NCBI GenBank assembly: GCA_963809205.1
Contig: CAWEIS010000003.1
Location: 376,562 to 440,561, forward strand
Source: DATLLN01 sp963809205
Lineage (GTDB): Bacteria > Actinomycetota > Thermoleophilia > Gaiellales > JAICJC01
DNA: 64,000 nucleotides
Reading direction: 5' to 3'
The position numbers and the translations under genes are program-made. The notes under the pieces were generated by a model. That model worked only from the letters and a program-made list of their open reading frames with translations. It did not search any database and was not told the DNA's origin. Below are positions 42,373 to 51,416 of this stretch, in pieces. Numbering within the stretch: the stretch's first letter is position 1; each line of letters opens with the position of its first letter.

Positions 42373-43014
42373 GTGGAGGGCCGCTGGGATACCGGACGCA
42401 CCGAGGCGTTCAGCGACGGCGTGTTCGCGATCGCGATCACGCTGCTGGTGCTCGACATCAACGTGCCGGAGTCCGACTTCGCCGACCTCTGGCACGGCAT
42501 CGCCCACCAGTGGCCCTCGTACCTGGGCTACGTCACCAGCTTCGCCACGATCGGCGGCCTGTGGCTGTCCCACCACGGCATCTTCCGCCGGATCCAGTTC
42601 GCCGACACCCGCGTCACCCGGCTGAACCTGCTGCTGATGATGGTCGTGTCGTTCCTGCCGTTCCCGACGCGGCTGGTGTCCGAGGCGATCCGCGACCCGC
42701 AGGCGGAGACCGCCGCGGTCATCTTCTACGGCACGACGCTGCTCGCCATCTCGGTGATCACCTGGGCGCTGTGGGGCACCGTCGCCCGCGACCGCGAGCT
42801 GCTGCGGCCCGAGGTCACCAACGGCGGAGGTGGGGACGATCCTCCGGCTGTCCGCCCCCAACATCGGCGGCTAAGCGGGCGGCATCGTGGTCGCGGTGCT
42901 CGCGCCGCAGGCCGCTGCGTTCGTTCCTGGCGATCGCGCGTCGCCTGTCCGGGCCCGCGAATGCCTCCGTCGGCGGACGCGTCGCGTCACCGGCGACCGA
43001 CCACCATCGCGTAG
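42373..43014 (+). pseudogene. TMEM175-family potassium channel-like gene with several frame breaks
   Basis: From GTG 42373 the protein has EAFSDGVFAIAITLLVLDINV, the TMEM175 signature, then LSHHGIFRRIQFAD and three more spans. After VTNGG at about 42827 the sensible continuation (EVGTILRLSAPNIGG) is in another frame, meets a TAA at 42872-42874, then resumes as AGGIVVAVLAPQAAAF and shifts again at about 42922 to FLAIARRL. Three lesions in 100 bases suggest either decay or a poorly assembled spot. Convergent with apt. Confidence 0.68.
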
Positions 43015-43019
43015 AATGG

Positions 43020-43583
43020 CTACTCGCTGTCGTACTGGATCAGCGAGTACACGTCGTAGGGCGCGAGCCGGTCGCGGCCGTGCAGGAACGTCAGCTCGAC
43101 CACGAACGCCAGGCCGACCACCTCGGCGCGCAGCTGCTCGGCCAGCTCGATCTTCGCCTTTGCCGTGCCGCCGGTGGCCAGCAGGTCGTCGTGGATCAGC
43201 ACGCGGGCGCCGCTGGGGATCGCGTCGGTGTGGATCTCCAGCGCGTCGATGCCGTACTCCAGCGCGTACTTGGCCCCGACGGTGTGGTAGGGCAGCTTGC
43301 CCGGCTTGCGTGCCGCCACGAACCCGCAGCCCAGCCGGTAGGCGAGTGCGGAGCCGAGGATGAACCCGCGGGCCTCGGCGCCCACCACGTAATCGACGTT
43401 CCGCGGCTCCGCCCATTCGGCCAGCGCGTCGACCGCGCAGCGCAGCGCTTCGGCATCCGCGAGCAGGGGCATGATGTCCTTGAACACGATGCCCGGCTTC
43501 GGGAAGTCGGGGATGTCACGGATGCGCTCGTGGAGGCGATCGGGGTCCACGGAGGCGATCCTAGCGGCCGGGGGCTCATTCAC
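43020..43583 (-). CDS. apt: adenine phosphoribosyltransferase
   Basis: The 187-residue protein has RIRDIPDFPKPGIVFKDI at the start, YVVGAEARGFILGSALAYRL, ARKPGKLPYHTV and the PRPP loop VLIHDDLLATGGTAKA, the standard Apt features. It converts adenine and PRPP to AMP. Length is near the family norm of about 175. Confidence 0.95.
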   Translation of the reverse strand: MNEPPAARIASVDPDRLHERIRDIPDFPKPGIVFKDIMPLLADAEALRCAVDALAEWAEPRNVDYVVGAEARGFILGSALAYRLGCGFVAARKPGKLPYHTVGAKYALEYGIDALEIHTDAIPSGARVLIHDDLLATGGTAKAKIELAEQLRAEVVGLAFVVELTFLHGRDRLAPYDVYSLIQYDSE

Positions 43584-43619
43584 ATCCGACCCTCGGCCGA
43601 TAATTGGTCGAGGACGATC

Positions 43620-44228
43620 ATGTACGACGTGCTACGAGCGAGCTACCGGTTCCACTGCCCGGCCGCGCCGGACGGGCCGCTTCGCTCGGTGCCGCTTTCG
43701 CGGTTCCGGTCGATCGAGCGGCTCGCGGGCGCCGCGCACCCGGCGGTCTACCGCGTGAAGTACCGGTGCGAGTGCGGGGATGACCACGTCGGCCTGGTCT
43801 CGCACGACGACCTCGACTACCGGCCGATCGGGGCCAGCGAGGTGGAGTTCACGAACCTGCTGACCGGCCAGCCCGAGCCGGCCGGGATGGAGCTGCTCGA
43901 ACACGCCCGCCTGCAGGTGCAGCGCGGCAACTGGCCGTGGCGCCTGTACTGCTGCCGCGAGGCCAAGCTCAAGCCGGTGTTCCCGTCCTGCCTGAGCCAC
44001 GTGGCGCCGGGCGAATCGGAGCTGGTCGGCGTTGCGATGACGTGCCCGAGCTGCGGCCAGCTGTCACTGAACGTGGTCACCCAGCGCCATCTGGACGTGC
44101 CGTTCTACCACGACGAGATCGTGCGGGTGATCGAGCGCCCGTTCGGCGACGTCCGCGACCTGACCGTCGACCGCTTCCACCACGAGCTGTGGTCGGCGGG
44201 GTTCGACGCCGAGCGCGACCGGCTCTGA
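43620..44228 (+). CDS. cysteine-rich hypothetical protein with zinc-ribbon motif
   Basis: The 202-residue protein begins MYDVLRASYRFHCPAAPDG and has CECGDDHVGLVSH, LYCCREA, and a CPSCGQLSLNVVTQRHLD ribbon. Nine or more cysteines and several histidines suggest one or two zinc sites; no catalytic domain is recognised. The frame has good protein-like composition throughout. ATG 43620 starts 36 bp from the apt start on the other strand. Confidence 0.7.
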   Translation: MYDVLRASYRFHCPAAPDGPLRSVPLSRFRSIERLAGAAHPAVYRVKYRCECGDDHVGLVSHDDLDYRPIGASEVEFTNLLTGQPEPAGMELLEHARLQVQRGNWPWRLYCCREAKLKPVFPSCLSHVAPGESELVGVAMTCPSCGQLSLNVVTQRHLDVPFYHDEIVRVIERPFGDVRDLTVDRFHHELWSAGFDAERDRL

Positions 44229-44297
44229 CGTACCCTTCCCGGCGTGGAGCTGGGGATCTCTACGTTCGGCGGGCGAAGTCACGAACAAGGAGTCGGA

Positions 44298-44703
44298 ATG
44301 CAGCGACCGTTGATCTTCATCGCAACGAATCGCCTCAAGCCTGGGCGACTCGACAGTGAGCGAGCGCGCGTGCCGGTCTCGTCGAATTCATCGAGGCCAA
44401 CGAGCCACGCGTGATCGCCTTCAACGAGTACTGAACGAGGCCGGAGAGGAGGTTTCGGTTGTCCAGGTTCACCCGGCCGCCGCCTCGATGCAGGCGCACA
44501 TTGCACTTGTTGCCGAGAGAGCACAAGCAGCGTATGCCGGGACGCTCGACGCGACGGTCAGGATCCAAGTCTTCGGGCAACCGAGCGAGGAGACGCTCAC
44601 GGCTCTCAAACAGCAGGCAGGCGAGGGCGCCGAGATCGCCCTTCATCCCGAGCACCTTGGGGGCTTCACTCGCGTCTCCAACCGGGACTCGAGCGGCCAA
44701 TAA
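44298..44703 (+). pseudogene. small ABM-like protein gene with two frame breaks
   Basis: ATG 44298 (after AAGGAGT) begins MQRPLIFIATNRLKPGRLD; the sensible frame changes near 44372 (GLVEFIEANEPRVIAFNEY) and again near 44432 (NEAGEEVSVVQVHP, then QVFGQPSEETLTALKQQ) to end at 44703. Joined, it is about 135 residues and resembles small stress/ABM-type proteins. Whether it is a true pseudogene or a victim of the same indels as other genes here is not known. Confidence 0.5.
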
Positions 44704-44779
44704 CCACGTCAACCGCTGTGCGGGGGATGGTTGTACTGCCGGGTCTGGCGGTCCCGCGGAGCTCTCGGCCGTGCGCTAC

Positions 44780-44938
44780 TTACGCGCCGGTGCTGCCGCG
44801 CTGCTCGGAGGCTGGCTCCGAGTCGACCTCGGCGACGTTGGGAGGCGCCTCTCCGGCGTCTGGGACCTCCTGAGTCGCCTCGTCAGCCTTGGCGTTCCCA
44901 TGGTGCAGCCACCCCTTGATTGTGTCCACGAGTCCCAT
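44780..44938 (-). CDS. 52-residue hypothetical protein
   Basis: ATG 44938 has GGAGGAG at ideal spacing on the minus strand. The product begins MGLVDTIKGWLHHGNAK, an amphipathic helix, and continues with an acidic Ala/Glu tail. Short proteins with MGLxDxIKxxL starts are common in actinobacteria, some as membrane-associated or antitoxin-like peptides. No specific function is claimed. Confidence 0.55.
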   Translation of the reverse strand: MGLVDTIKGWLHHGNAKADEATQEVPDAGEAPPNVAEVDSEPASEQRGSTGA

Positions 44939-45317
44939 TGTGGCGCTCCTCCGCTTCGATTGGTGCCGCGCTGGCGGGTGTCCCACATGCGCTGTCTCGT
45001 CGAGGGGCGGGGGCGCCGACCGAGTGTGAACACGCCGCGAGAGGTGTCAGACCCTCTCGCGGCGCTGATTCGGCGCCCATCAAAATCTGGACCCCCCGAA
45101 TCGTGGGTGCCAGCCGCGCGGAATCGCCTGCGAGGTGGTGCCAAACAAGCGCACCGCGTTTTGGGGAGAGACACCCACACCGAAGCGTATGCCTTGCGGC
45201 GCCTGGCGTCAAAAGGAGCGGCTTCCGCGACGAACGGGAGGGAGCACCACCCAGCCGTCGTCGGCGGCCATCGTTTGCGGAATCGGCTGACCGGGCAGAC
45301 AACGACCGAGCGATGTC
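44939..45317. other. intergenic region with a long palindrome
   Basis: CGCCGCGAGAGG at 45033-45044 pairs perfectly with CCTCTCGCGGCG at 45053-45064 around TGTCAGAC, so the hairpin has a 12-bp stem. The centre shares GTCAGACC with the kamD and 54.5-kb palindromes, though the arms are different. No gene is seen in the rest of this stretch. Confidence 0.55.
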
Positions 45318-45599
45318 ATGAACGACACCACCGCGCAGGTCGAAGACCGGCTCCGTGCGCTCACCGACGCGCTCCTCAGCGTCGATCAGGCGCTCAGCCG
45401 AGCCGCCGAGCAACCCGAGGTCGATCTCACCGAGGAGATCGCCGGCCTTCGCGACGCGGCGGGCCGCATCCGCACGATCGGTGCGGACATCCCCGACCCG
45501 CGAATCCGCCAGTGGACGCACCAGCTCAGCACCGACCTGAGCGCGCTGATCGCCCGTGCCGTGATCGAGCGCGGCGGCGGCGGCGGAGCATCCGCATGA
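45318..45599 (+). CDS. 93-residue helical hypothetical protein
   Basis: ATG 45318 begins MNDTTAQVEDRLRALTDALL; heptad-like leucines suggest a helical bundle, ending in a Gly tail. No family recognised. It is preceded by no strong ribosome-binding site (GCGATGTC only). Confidence 0.45.
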   Translation: MNDTTAQVEDRLRALTDALLSVDQALSRAAEQPEVDLTEEIAGLRDAAGRIRTIGADIPDPRIRQWTHQLSTDLSALIARAVIERGGGGGASA

Positions 45600-45638
45600 A
45601 CCTGTGTGGGTGGGCCGACCGGTGTTCGACGACTGTTG

Positions 45639-46376
45639 CTAGTCCGGGTACTCGTCCTTCCGCCAGCTCCGCGGCTCGACCGGCCCGGGCTTCGGCGTTC
45701 GCTCCTCGAGGAAGGTGAAGTACGGCGCGACGAACGGGTCGGGCGCCGACACGGTGTACGTGTGGTAGACGGTCCCGTTCTCGCGGGCGAAGGCGATCCA
45801 GCTCGGATTCTCGCGCAGCCCGTCCTTCAGGTCGGCGCCGATCTGGCCTGACCACTCATCGAGCCACTCGGGCGGGTTGTCGATCATCCCCTTAACCTCG
45901 GGGATCCCCTCAACCTGCGCGTCGGTCATCGCGAGGCCGAAGTCGAAGGCGAAGTCGCTGTTGTAGGTGGAGACGTACGGGAACTCCCAGCCCATCCGCT
46001 GCTTGTAAGCGGTCAGCCGCTCGATCGGCGCTCGTGAGAAGCAGAGCAGGGTCACGTCGCGGTGGTTCAGATGGACGAGCGAGCCGTCGAGCCCGTCGGC
46101 CAGGCTGGTGCAGCCTGGGCAGGCGCCGAGCGTGTAGTCGGGGCCGAACATGACGTTGTACGCGAGCAGCTGGGAGCGCCCGTCGAAGAGTTCGGCGAGC
46201 GTCTTCCTGCCGTCCTGTGTGTCGAACTCGTACTCCTTCGCGACCGGGACCCAAGGGAGCGCGAGCCGCTTGCTCGTGATCTCCTCGTTGCGCTCCGCCT
46301 GCTCAGCCTCGAGCTTCGCGAGCTCCGCGCGGGCCGCCTGCCATTCCTCATGAGTTCCGATGGTGTGCTCGGGCAT
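45639..46376 (-). CDS. DUF899 thioredoxin-like family protein
   Basis: The 245-residue protein begins MPEHTIGTHEEWQAARAEL and has LPWVPVAKEYEFDT, LFDGRSQLLAYNVMFG and a CPGC motif in LGACPGCTSLADGLDG, followed by FSRAPIERLTAYKQRMGW. These are hallmarks of the DUF899 family, whose fold is thioredoxin-like; its redox partner is unknown. Start at ATG 46376 after GAGGAGGAA. Confidence 0.9.
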   Translation of the reverse strand: MPEHTIGTHEEWQAARAELAKLEAEQAERNEEITSKRLALPWVPVAKEYEFDTQDGRKTLAELFDGRSQLLAYNVMFGPDYTLGACPGCTSLADGLDGSLVHLNHRDVTLLCFSRAPIERLTAYKQRMGWEFPYVSTYNSDFAFDFGLAMTDAQVEGIPEVKGMIDNPPEWLDEWSGQIGADLKDGLRENPSWIAFARENGTVYHTYTVSAPDPFVAPYFTFLEERTPKPGPVEPRSWRKDEYPD

Positions 46377-46484
46377 CTCAGATTCCTCCTCGTTAACTGC
46401 CGGAGTACCAGATCAGACTGGTGATACCCCGAAAACTCATCGCCGATGAGTATTCCGCCACCGGCAGATCGCGCCGGCGCTGCG

Positions 46485-47300
46485 CTAGTTCGCGAGCGAC
46501 AGCAGCTCGTCGGCCAGCTCGCCGGCCGTGACCACCTGGTCGCGGCCGCGCCGCTTCGCCTCGTAGAGCGCCCGGTCGGCCATCTCGAACAGCTCGCGCG
46601 CGTCGCGGGCGTCCACGGGGAACGTGGCCACGCCGGCCGACGCGCTGACGCCGGGCGAGAAGTCGCGGCGCGACGCGGGTGGGGGAGAGAGCTCGGCGAT
46701 CGCCGCCCGCAGGCGCTCGGCGGCCCGCACGCCGTCTCCGGTGCGGCCCGAGACCAGCACCGCGAACTCCTCGCCGCCGAACCGCGCGGCGACGTCCGCG
46801 TCACGCTTCTCCCGGGCGATGGTCTGGCCGACCGACGCCAGCAGCCGGTTGCCGGCGCCGTGCCCGTGGCGGTCGTTGAACGCCTTGAACCGGTCCAGGT
46901 CGAGGATGACGAGCGTGACGCATCCTCCGTAACGGCGCACGCGCGCAACCTCGGAGCGCAGCGACTCGGCGAAGAAGTCGTAGTTGCGCAGCCCGGTCAG
47001 CCGATCGGTGAACGAGCGCACGGCGAGCCTCCGCCCGGCCCTGCGGCGATGCTCGTGCAACTCCCCGTTGACCAGCGCGCCAACGGCCAGGGCGATCCGG
47101 ATCGGGGTGGGGAGGGGCGTGGCCGCGACGGCAGCTGCCGCCAGCACGCCGCCCAGCCGGCCGGTGGCCGAGGCGACGATCACGCCCGTGGCGGCAACCA
47201 GCGGCTGCGCCCAGTCAGGGGCGAGCCAGACCAGGGCGAGCAGACCGGCCGCGGCGCCGATGGCCGCGAGTCGCCCGTCTACCCGCCGGCCCGAACCCAC
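46485..47300 (-). CDS. membrane diguanylate cyclase (GGDEF)
   Basis: The 271-residue protein has an N-terminal membrane region of about three spans, then a GGDEF domain: SFTDRLTGLRNYDFF, LVILDLDRFKAFNDRHGHGAGN and the active site RFGGEEFAVLV. A residual RxxD-type inhibitory site is not evident. It should make c-di-GMP, the ligand of the RsiG-like protein 5 kb away, degraded by the HD-GYP enzyme 3 kb on. Confidence 0.92.
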   Translation of the reverse strand: MGSGRRVDGRLAAIGAAAGLLALVWLAPDWAQPLVAATGVIVASATGRLGGVLAAAAVAATPLPTPIRIALAVGALVNGELHEHRRRAGRRLAVRSFTDRLTGLRNYDFFAESLRSEVARVRRYGGCVTLVILDLDRFKAFNDRHGHGAGNRLLASVGQTIAREKRDADVAARFGGEEFAVLVSGRTGDGVRAAERLRAAIAELSPPPASRRDFSPGVSASAGVATFPVDARDARELFEMADRALYEAKRRGRDQVVTAGELADELLSLAN

Positions 47301-47341
47301 AACCCCAATCTAGATGCGGCTCCGGACGGAGCCGCGCAGGG

Positions 47342-49393
47342 TCAGCGCGACCAGAACTGCAGGCGCTTGGACGTCGCGTCGCCCGCCGGCTGCTCGCCGT
47401 CGGCGGTGTCCGCGACGGGCGCAGTCCCATTCTCCCGCGCGAGCTCGCGCTCCGACCCGACGGACTGCTGGATCTTGCGGGCGTAGGTGTTGAGATCGGC
47501 CTCGCGGCGCTGCAGCGACGAGCGCAGCTCCTCGAGCCGCTTCTCGGTCTCCTCGAGCTCGATCTCGCGCGCCCGCAGCTGGGCTGCCAGCGTCTCGACG
47601 GCCTTGGCGTTGCTGCCGCGTCCGAGCAGGCCCTTCTTGCCGTTGGTCTCGTCGACGACCTCGTCGACCGCGCGCTGCTGTGCCTCGCGCGTCCGGGCAG
47701 TCTTCTCCTCGGCCTCGGCCATCCGCCGCCGAAGCACGTCGCGCTCGCGGGAGACCGCCTCCTCGGCGTCGTGCAACGCCTCGCGCTGGGCATCCAGGTC
47801 AGCCTCGACGCGATCGGCCCGCGCCGTCAGGCGGGCCACCTCAGCCTCGCGCTCGGCGATGCTGACGTCGCGGACGTCCAGGGCGTCGCCGCGCTCGTCG
47901 AGGTCGCGCTCGCGCTCGTCCAGGGCGTCCTGACGCCGGTCGAGCCGCTGCTCGCGGCGCTCGATGTCCTCCTCGGAGCGGGCGATCCGGGCCTCGCGCT
48001 CGCGCACGTTGGCCGACAGCCGCTCGACCTCGGCCTGGGCGCGGTGCTCGGCCATCTCCTGGGCGTGCTCCGCCGCCTTCTGCAGCCGCTCGGCGTCACG
48101 GCGCAGCGAATCGGCCTCCGCCTGATCCGACCGCACCTTGTCCTCGGCCTTCTCGATCTGCCGCCGCTGCTCTTCGAACGCCGCAAGCTTCGAATCGACC
48201 TCCGCCAGCTGGCGCTCCTTGTCGGCCAGGGCGGCAACGCGCTGCTCCGCGTCGTTCAGGTGCTGCTCGAGCTCGTCGCGCCGGGCGTCGAGACTCTCGA
48301 CCGTCTGCCGCGCGGTCTCCTCCGACCGGCGGATCGACTCCAGCCGCTCGTCGGAGTTCTGGAGCACCGACTCGCGGGCCTCGAGCTCGGCAGAGGTCTC
48401 GGCAATGGCCTTCGCGCGCTCTTCGAGCTCGGCCTGCCCGCGCTCGGTCTCGGCGCGCCGCTGCTCCAGCTCCTTGAGCTCCTTCTCACGGCCGGCCAGG
48501 GCCTTGCGGCCCTCCTCGATCTCGGCCATCTTCTTCTCGGCCTGGTCGCGCATCTCGCCGATCCGCGCCTCCGCGGTGGTCAGCGTGGACTCGCGGGCCT
48601 CGAGGTCGCGCAGCGCCTCCTCGAGCTGGCGCTTCCCGGACGCGACGGCGTCGCGCTCCTTGGCCAGCTCCGACTCCTTGGGCTTGATCTGCGCCTCGAG
48701 CTCCGCGGCGCGGTCGATCGCGGCCTTTGCCTCGGTCTCGAGCTTATCCAGCTCGGCCGTGCGCGCGTTCAGCGCGGACTCCTGCTCGGCGATCCCCGAT
48801 TCCCGCTGCAGCAGGTCGGCGCGGGCGCCGTCGAGGTGCAGCTCCTTCTGGGTGAGCACCTTCTCGACCTTCTTGGTGCGGTGCTCGCGGTCGTCCAGCT
48901 CGGCGCTGCGTGCCTGGAGCGATCGCTCCTCGCCGGCGCCGTCCGGCGCCTGGGCGGCGGCTGCGAGGCGCTCCTCGAGCTCGTTCACGGTCTGCTCCAG
49001 CTCGGCGACCCGCCTCAGGTCGCCCTCGGAGGGAGCCGAGCCGCGGCTGTCGAGCTCACCCTGCAGCTGCTCCAGCGCCTCTTCGCGCGCGGCGAGCGCA
49101 TGCTCGCGCTCCTCGAGATCCTTGTCGCGCTCGGCCGGGACGCCGGCGGCGATGCCCTCCGAGACGGCAAGGGCGGCCTCGCGCTTGGCCAGTTCGCGCT
49201 CGCGGCGGGCAAGCCGAGCCTCGCGCTCGGCGAACACGACCTTCGCCTGCTCCTGGAGGGCGGACTGCTCGCGGCGAATCCGCTCCTCGGCCTCGTGCAG
49301 CGACTTGACCCGCTGCTCCATGGCGCGGCGCAGACCACCGGTCTGCTCCTCGGAGGCCTCGGGAACCTGCTCCGAGTGGTCGCCGTCGCTCAT
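47342..49393 (-). CDS. 683-residue coiled-coil protein
   Basis: Almost all of the protein from about residue 25 to 620 is heptad-repeat coiled coil rich in Glu, Arg, Ala and Gln (for example RREQSALQEQAKVVFAERE, DKDLEEREHALAAREEAL), with low Pro. The C-terminus breaks the pattern: NGKKGLLGRGSNAKAV, then ADLNTYARKIQQSVG and a basic end KRLQFWSR. It has no membrane segment and no ATPase motif, so it is not SMC or DivIVA; a cytoskeleton-like or scaffold role is a guess. The strong coil also gives long opposite-strand open frames. Confidence 0.8.
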   Translation of the reverse strand: MSDGDHSEQVPEASEEQTGGLRRAMEQRVKSLHEAEERIRREQSALQEQAKVVFAEREARLARRERELAKREAALAVSEGIAAGVPAERDKDLEEREHALAAREEALEQLQGELDSRGSAPSEGDLRRVAELEQTVNELEERLAAAAQAPDGAGEERSLQARSAELDDREHRTKKVEKVLTQKELHLDGARADLLQRESGIAEQESALNARTAELDKLETEAKAAIDRAAELEAQIKPKESELAKERDAVASGKRQLEEALRDLEARESTLTTAEARIGEMRDQAEKKMAEIEEGRKALAGREKELKELEQRRAETERGQAELEERAKAIAETSAELEARESVLQNSDERLESIRRSEETARQTVESLDARRDELEQHLNDAEQRVAALADKERQLAEVDSKLAAFEEQRRQIEKAEDKVRSDQAEADSLRRDAERLQKAAEHAQEMAEHRAQAEVERLSANVREREARIARSEEDIERREQRLDRRQDALDERERDLDERGDALDVRDVSIAEREAEVARLTARADRVEADLDAQREALHDAEEAVSRERDVLRRRMAEAEEKTARTREAQQRAVDEVVDETNGKKGLLGRGSNAKAVETLAAQLRAREIELEETEKRLEELRSSLQRREADLNTYARKIQQSVGSERELARENGTAPVADTADGEQPAGDATSKRLQFWSR

Positions 49394-49519
49394 GGGTGTG
49401 ACTCCTCTGTCGGATCGGAAGAAGGCGGTTGGTGGGAGCAGCGCCCACCATCACGGTGTATCGGTCACTTCCGAGCCATCCTTGAGGCATCCGGAAGGGG
49501 GATGGGCGCATCCCTCGCT

Positions 49520-49606
49520 TCACGCGATACTGAGGCATGTATGAGGCGGGAAGTCGCCGCTCACCAACGGGCAGGCGCCCCGCCGTTCCGGCCGCTCGGC
49601 CGGCAT
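49520..49606 (-). CDS. possible 28-residue peptide
   Basis: On the minus strand AGGAGGAACG precedes ATG 49606, the best ribosome-binding site in this region. It encodes MPAERPERRGACPLVSGDF plus nine residues including a second Cys. No family is recognised. It may be the leader peptide of a structured transcript; the hairpins at 49588-49646 overlap it. Confidence 0.28.
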   Translation of the reverse strand: MPAERPERRGACPLVSGDFPPHTCLSIA

Positions 49607-49729
49607 CGTTCCTCCTGTGGGCGTCCTGGCTCCGGATGCCCACAGGATCCGTGCGTTCACATCCCCACAAACGACGACGACCGCCCTGCGGCTCGTCTGC
49701 GCAGGACGGTCGGAAAACCTCGTCGTCGT
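49588..49729. ncRNA. candidate structured RNA: three consecutive strong hairpins
   Basis: CCGGCCG (49588-49594) pairs with CGGCCGG (49597-49603). TCCTGTGGGC (49613-49622) pairs with GCCCACAGGA (49638-49647). ACGACGACGA (49671-49680) pairs with TCGTCGTCGT (49720-49729), enclosing an inner stem CCTGCG/CGCAGG. Such arms in a 588-bp gap between a coiled-coil gene and an HD-GYP gene suggest a folded transcript. Its strand and class are unknown; no known riboswitch consensus was recognised. Confidence 0.4.
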
Positions 49730-49981
49730 CGGCTGAACTGCCAGCTCGGCGGCGGTGGGGAAGGAAACGAGCACTCATTTCCAGAAACCCTTTGGTGCGC
49801 TCCAGCGCTCAAGGTTTTCCGCCCAGAGCCGATATGGCCGTTTGCCAGGCTTACCACGTCTTGATGAACATCTGCGCGCCTCCTTCCAGCGATGATCTGT
49901 ACCCCGAACGGGGGATACGATACCGACCCATCCGAGGGATGTCAAGTCTTGACCACTCATAAGGTGCAAGCTGCCGATAAC
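49730..49981. other. rest of the gap before the HD-GYP gene
   Basis: No gene is seen. Small palindromes include CCCC-GAAC-GGGG near 49905, CATCC-GAG-GGATG near 49930 and GTCAAG-T-CTTGAC at 49941-49953, the last a possible operator. The base composition is less GC-rich than nearby genes. Confidence 0.4.
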
Positions 49982-50015
49982 GTGACAGCCCTACAGGTCT
50001 ACGTCCTGTCTCTGG

Positions 50016-51368
50016 GTGGCTGTGGCAGCCGCTTCTGCGGCCTCAGCGCTTGCCGTAGAGGGTGTCGGAAACTGGCAAGCTGTGGCCGTCCTGGCGGTCA
50101 TCGGTGGCGTGGCAGAGGGGCGCAGCATGCCCGTCACGCGCAGCCTCGAGCTGTCGGTCGCGTTCATCCCGGTGGTGCTCGCTGCGGTCCTGTTCGGGCC
50201 GGGGGCGGGGGCGCTGGTGGCGCTGGCGTGCATGGCCGGCGACCGCCGCGGGCCCGCCTGGCGGTGGGTCTGGTACGCCTCGTCGCGGACGACGGCGGGC
50301 GTCGTCGCCGGCGCGGTGGCGCTGGGTGTCGCCGACAGCATGGGCAGCGACGCGACCCTGCTCGACTTCCTGGTCATCTCGATGTGCGCCGCGCTGGCGA
50401 TGATGTGCGTCGACTTCGTGTCGAACCTGGGCATCGTCCGGCTGCGCAAGACGATGACTGCCGGCCAGCTGTGGCAGCTCGTCCGGCCGTCGCTGGGGCT
50501 GACCGTCGCGCTCTACACGCCGCTGGTGGCGCTCTACGGCTACGCCTACTCGCACGCCGGAATGATCGTGCTGGCGTTCTTCGCGATTCCGCTGCTGGCG
50601 GCGCACCTCAGCCACAGCATGTTCGCCAAGCAGCGGCAGCTGATCGACGAGCTGACCGCGACCAACGCGCGCCTGGAGCACGCGAACCAGCATCTCCAGT
50701 CGGTCAACCTCAGCTTCGCCGCAGCGATGGTCACCGCGCTCGACGAGCGCGACACCTGGACGGCCGGCCATTCGGTCGCCGTCGCCACCTACTCGCGGGA
50801 CATCGCCGCCGAGATGGGGCTGACCAAGCAGCAGGTCGAGCTGGTGCACCTGACCGGCTTGGTGCACGACATCGGCAAGATCGGCGTGCCCGCCGAGGTG
50901 TTGCAGAAGACCGCGGCGCTGACCGACGACGAGTGGGCACTGATGCGGGAGCACTCCGAGATCGGCGCGCGCATCCTGGGCGAGGTCGAGGACTACGCCG
51001 AGGTGGCGGAGATCGTGCTGTACCACCACGAGCGGCTCGACGGCGCGGGGTATCCGCGCGGGCTGACCGGCGACCGGATCCCGCTGCTGGCCCGCGTGAT
51101 CGCCGTTGCCGACGCATATAACGCGATGACCTCCGACCGCCCGTACCGCCGGGCGATGGACCCGGACATCGCCATCACGCAGCTGCGCAACGGCCGCGGC
51201 GGGCAGTTCGACCCGGGCGCGGTCGAGGCGTTCCTGAAGGTGCTCGAGCGCGAGTCGGATGCGTACCGGCGCGGCAAGGGGCTGCCCAGCTTCACGCTGG
51301 AGGCCATGCGCCACCGGTCGCTGGCCGAGGTACGGGCGCAGCCCGGACTGCGCGCCGCCGTCGCCTGA
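50016..51368 (+). CDS. membrane HD-GYP phosphodiesterase, start region possibly shifted
   Basis: The 450-residue protein has an N-terminal membrane region of about six spans, a short coil (RQLIDELTATNARLEHANQH), and an HD-GYP domain: RDTWTAGHSVAVATYS, HLTGLVHDIGKIGVP (HD) and LYHHERLDGAGYPRGL (HHExxDGxGYP). It should degrade c-di-GMP. Upstream GTG 49982 gives TALQVYVLSL in another frame; joining it to VAVAAASAASALAVEG by removing one G at 50014-50016 makes a natural first membrane span, so the true start is probably 49982. Confidence 0.9.
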   Translation: MAVAAASAASALAVEGVGNWQAVAVLAVIGGVAEGRSMPVTRSLELSVAFIPVVLAAVLFGPGAGALVALACMAGDRRGPAWRWVWYASSRTTAGVVAGAVALGVADSMGSDATLLDFLVISMCAALAMMCVDFVSNLGIVRLRKTMTAGQLWQLVRPSLGLTVALYTPLVALYGYAYSHAGMIVLAFFAIPLLAAHLSHSMFAKQRQLIDELTATNARLEHANQHLQSVNLSFAAAMVTALDERDTWTAGHSVAVATYSRDIAAEMGLTKQQVELVHLTGLVHDIGKIGVPAEVLQKTAALTDDEWALMREHSEIGARILGEVEDYAEVAEIVLYHHERLDGAGYPRGLTGDRIPLLARVIAVADAYNAMTSDRPYRRAMDPDIAITQLRNGRGGQFDPGAVEAFLKVLERESDAYRRGKGLPSFTLEAMRHRSLAEVRAQPGLRAAVA

Positions 51369-51416
51369 ATCGCGTGCCGCTCCTCAAGCTCGGGGTCGCC
51401 CTGCCCGATAACGCAA

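Noticed and set aside
49588..49729. c-di-GMP or c-di-AMP riboswitch
   Set aside because: The GEMM and ydaO consensus elements are not present; only generic hairpins are seen, so it is listed as an unclassified structured candidate.
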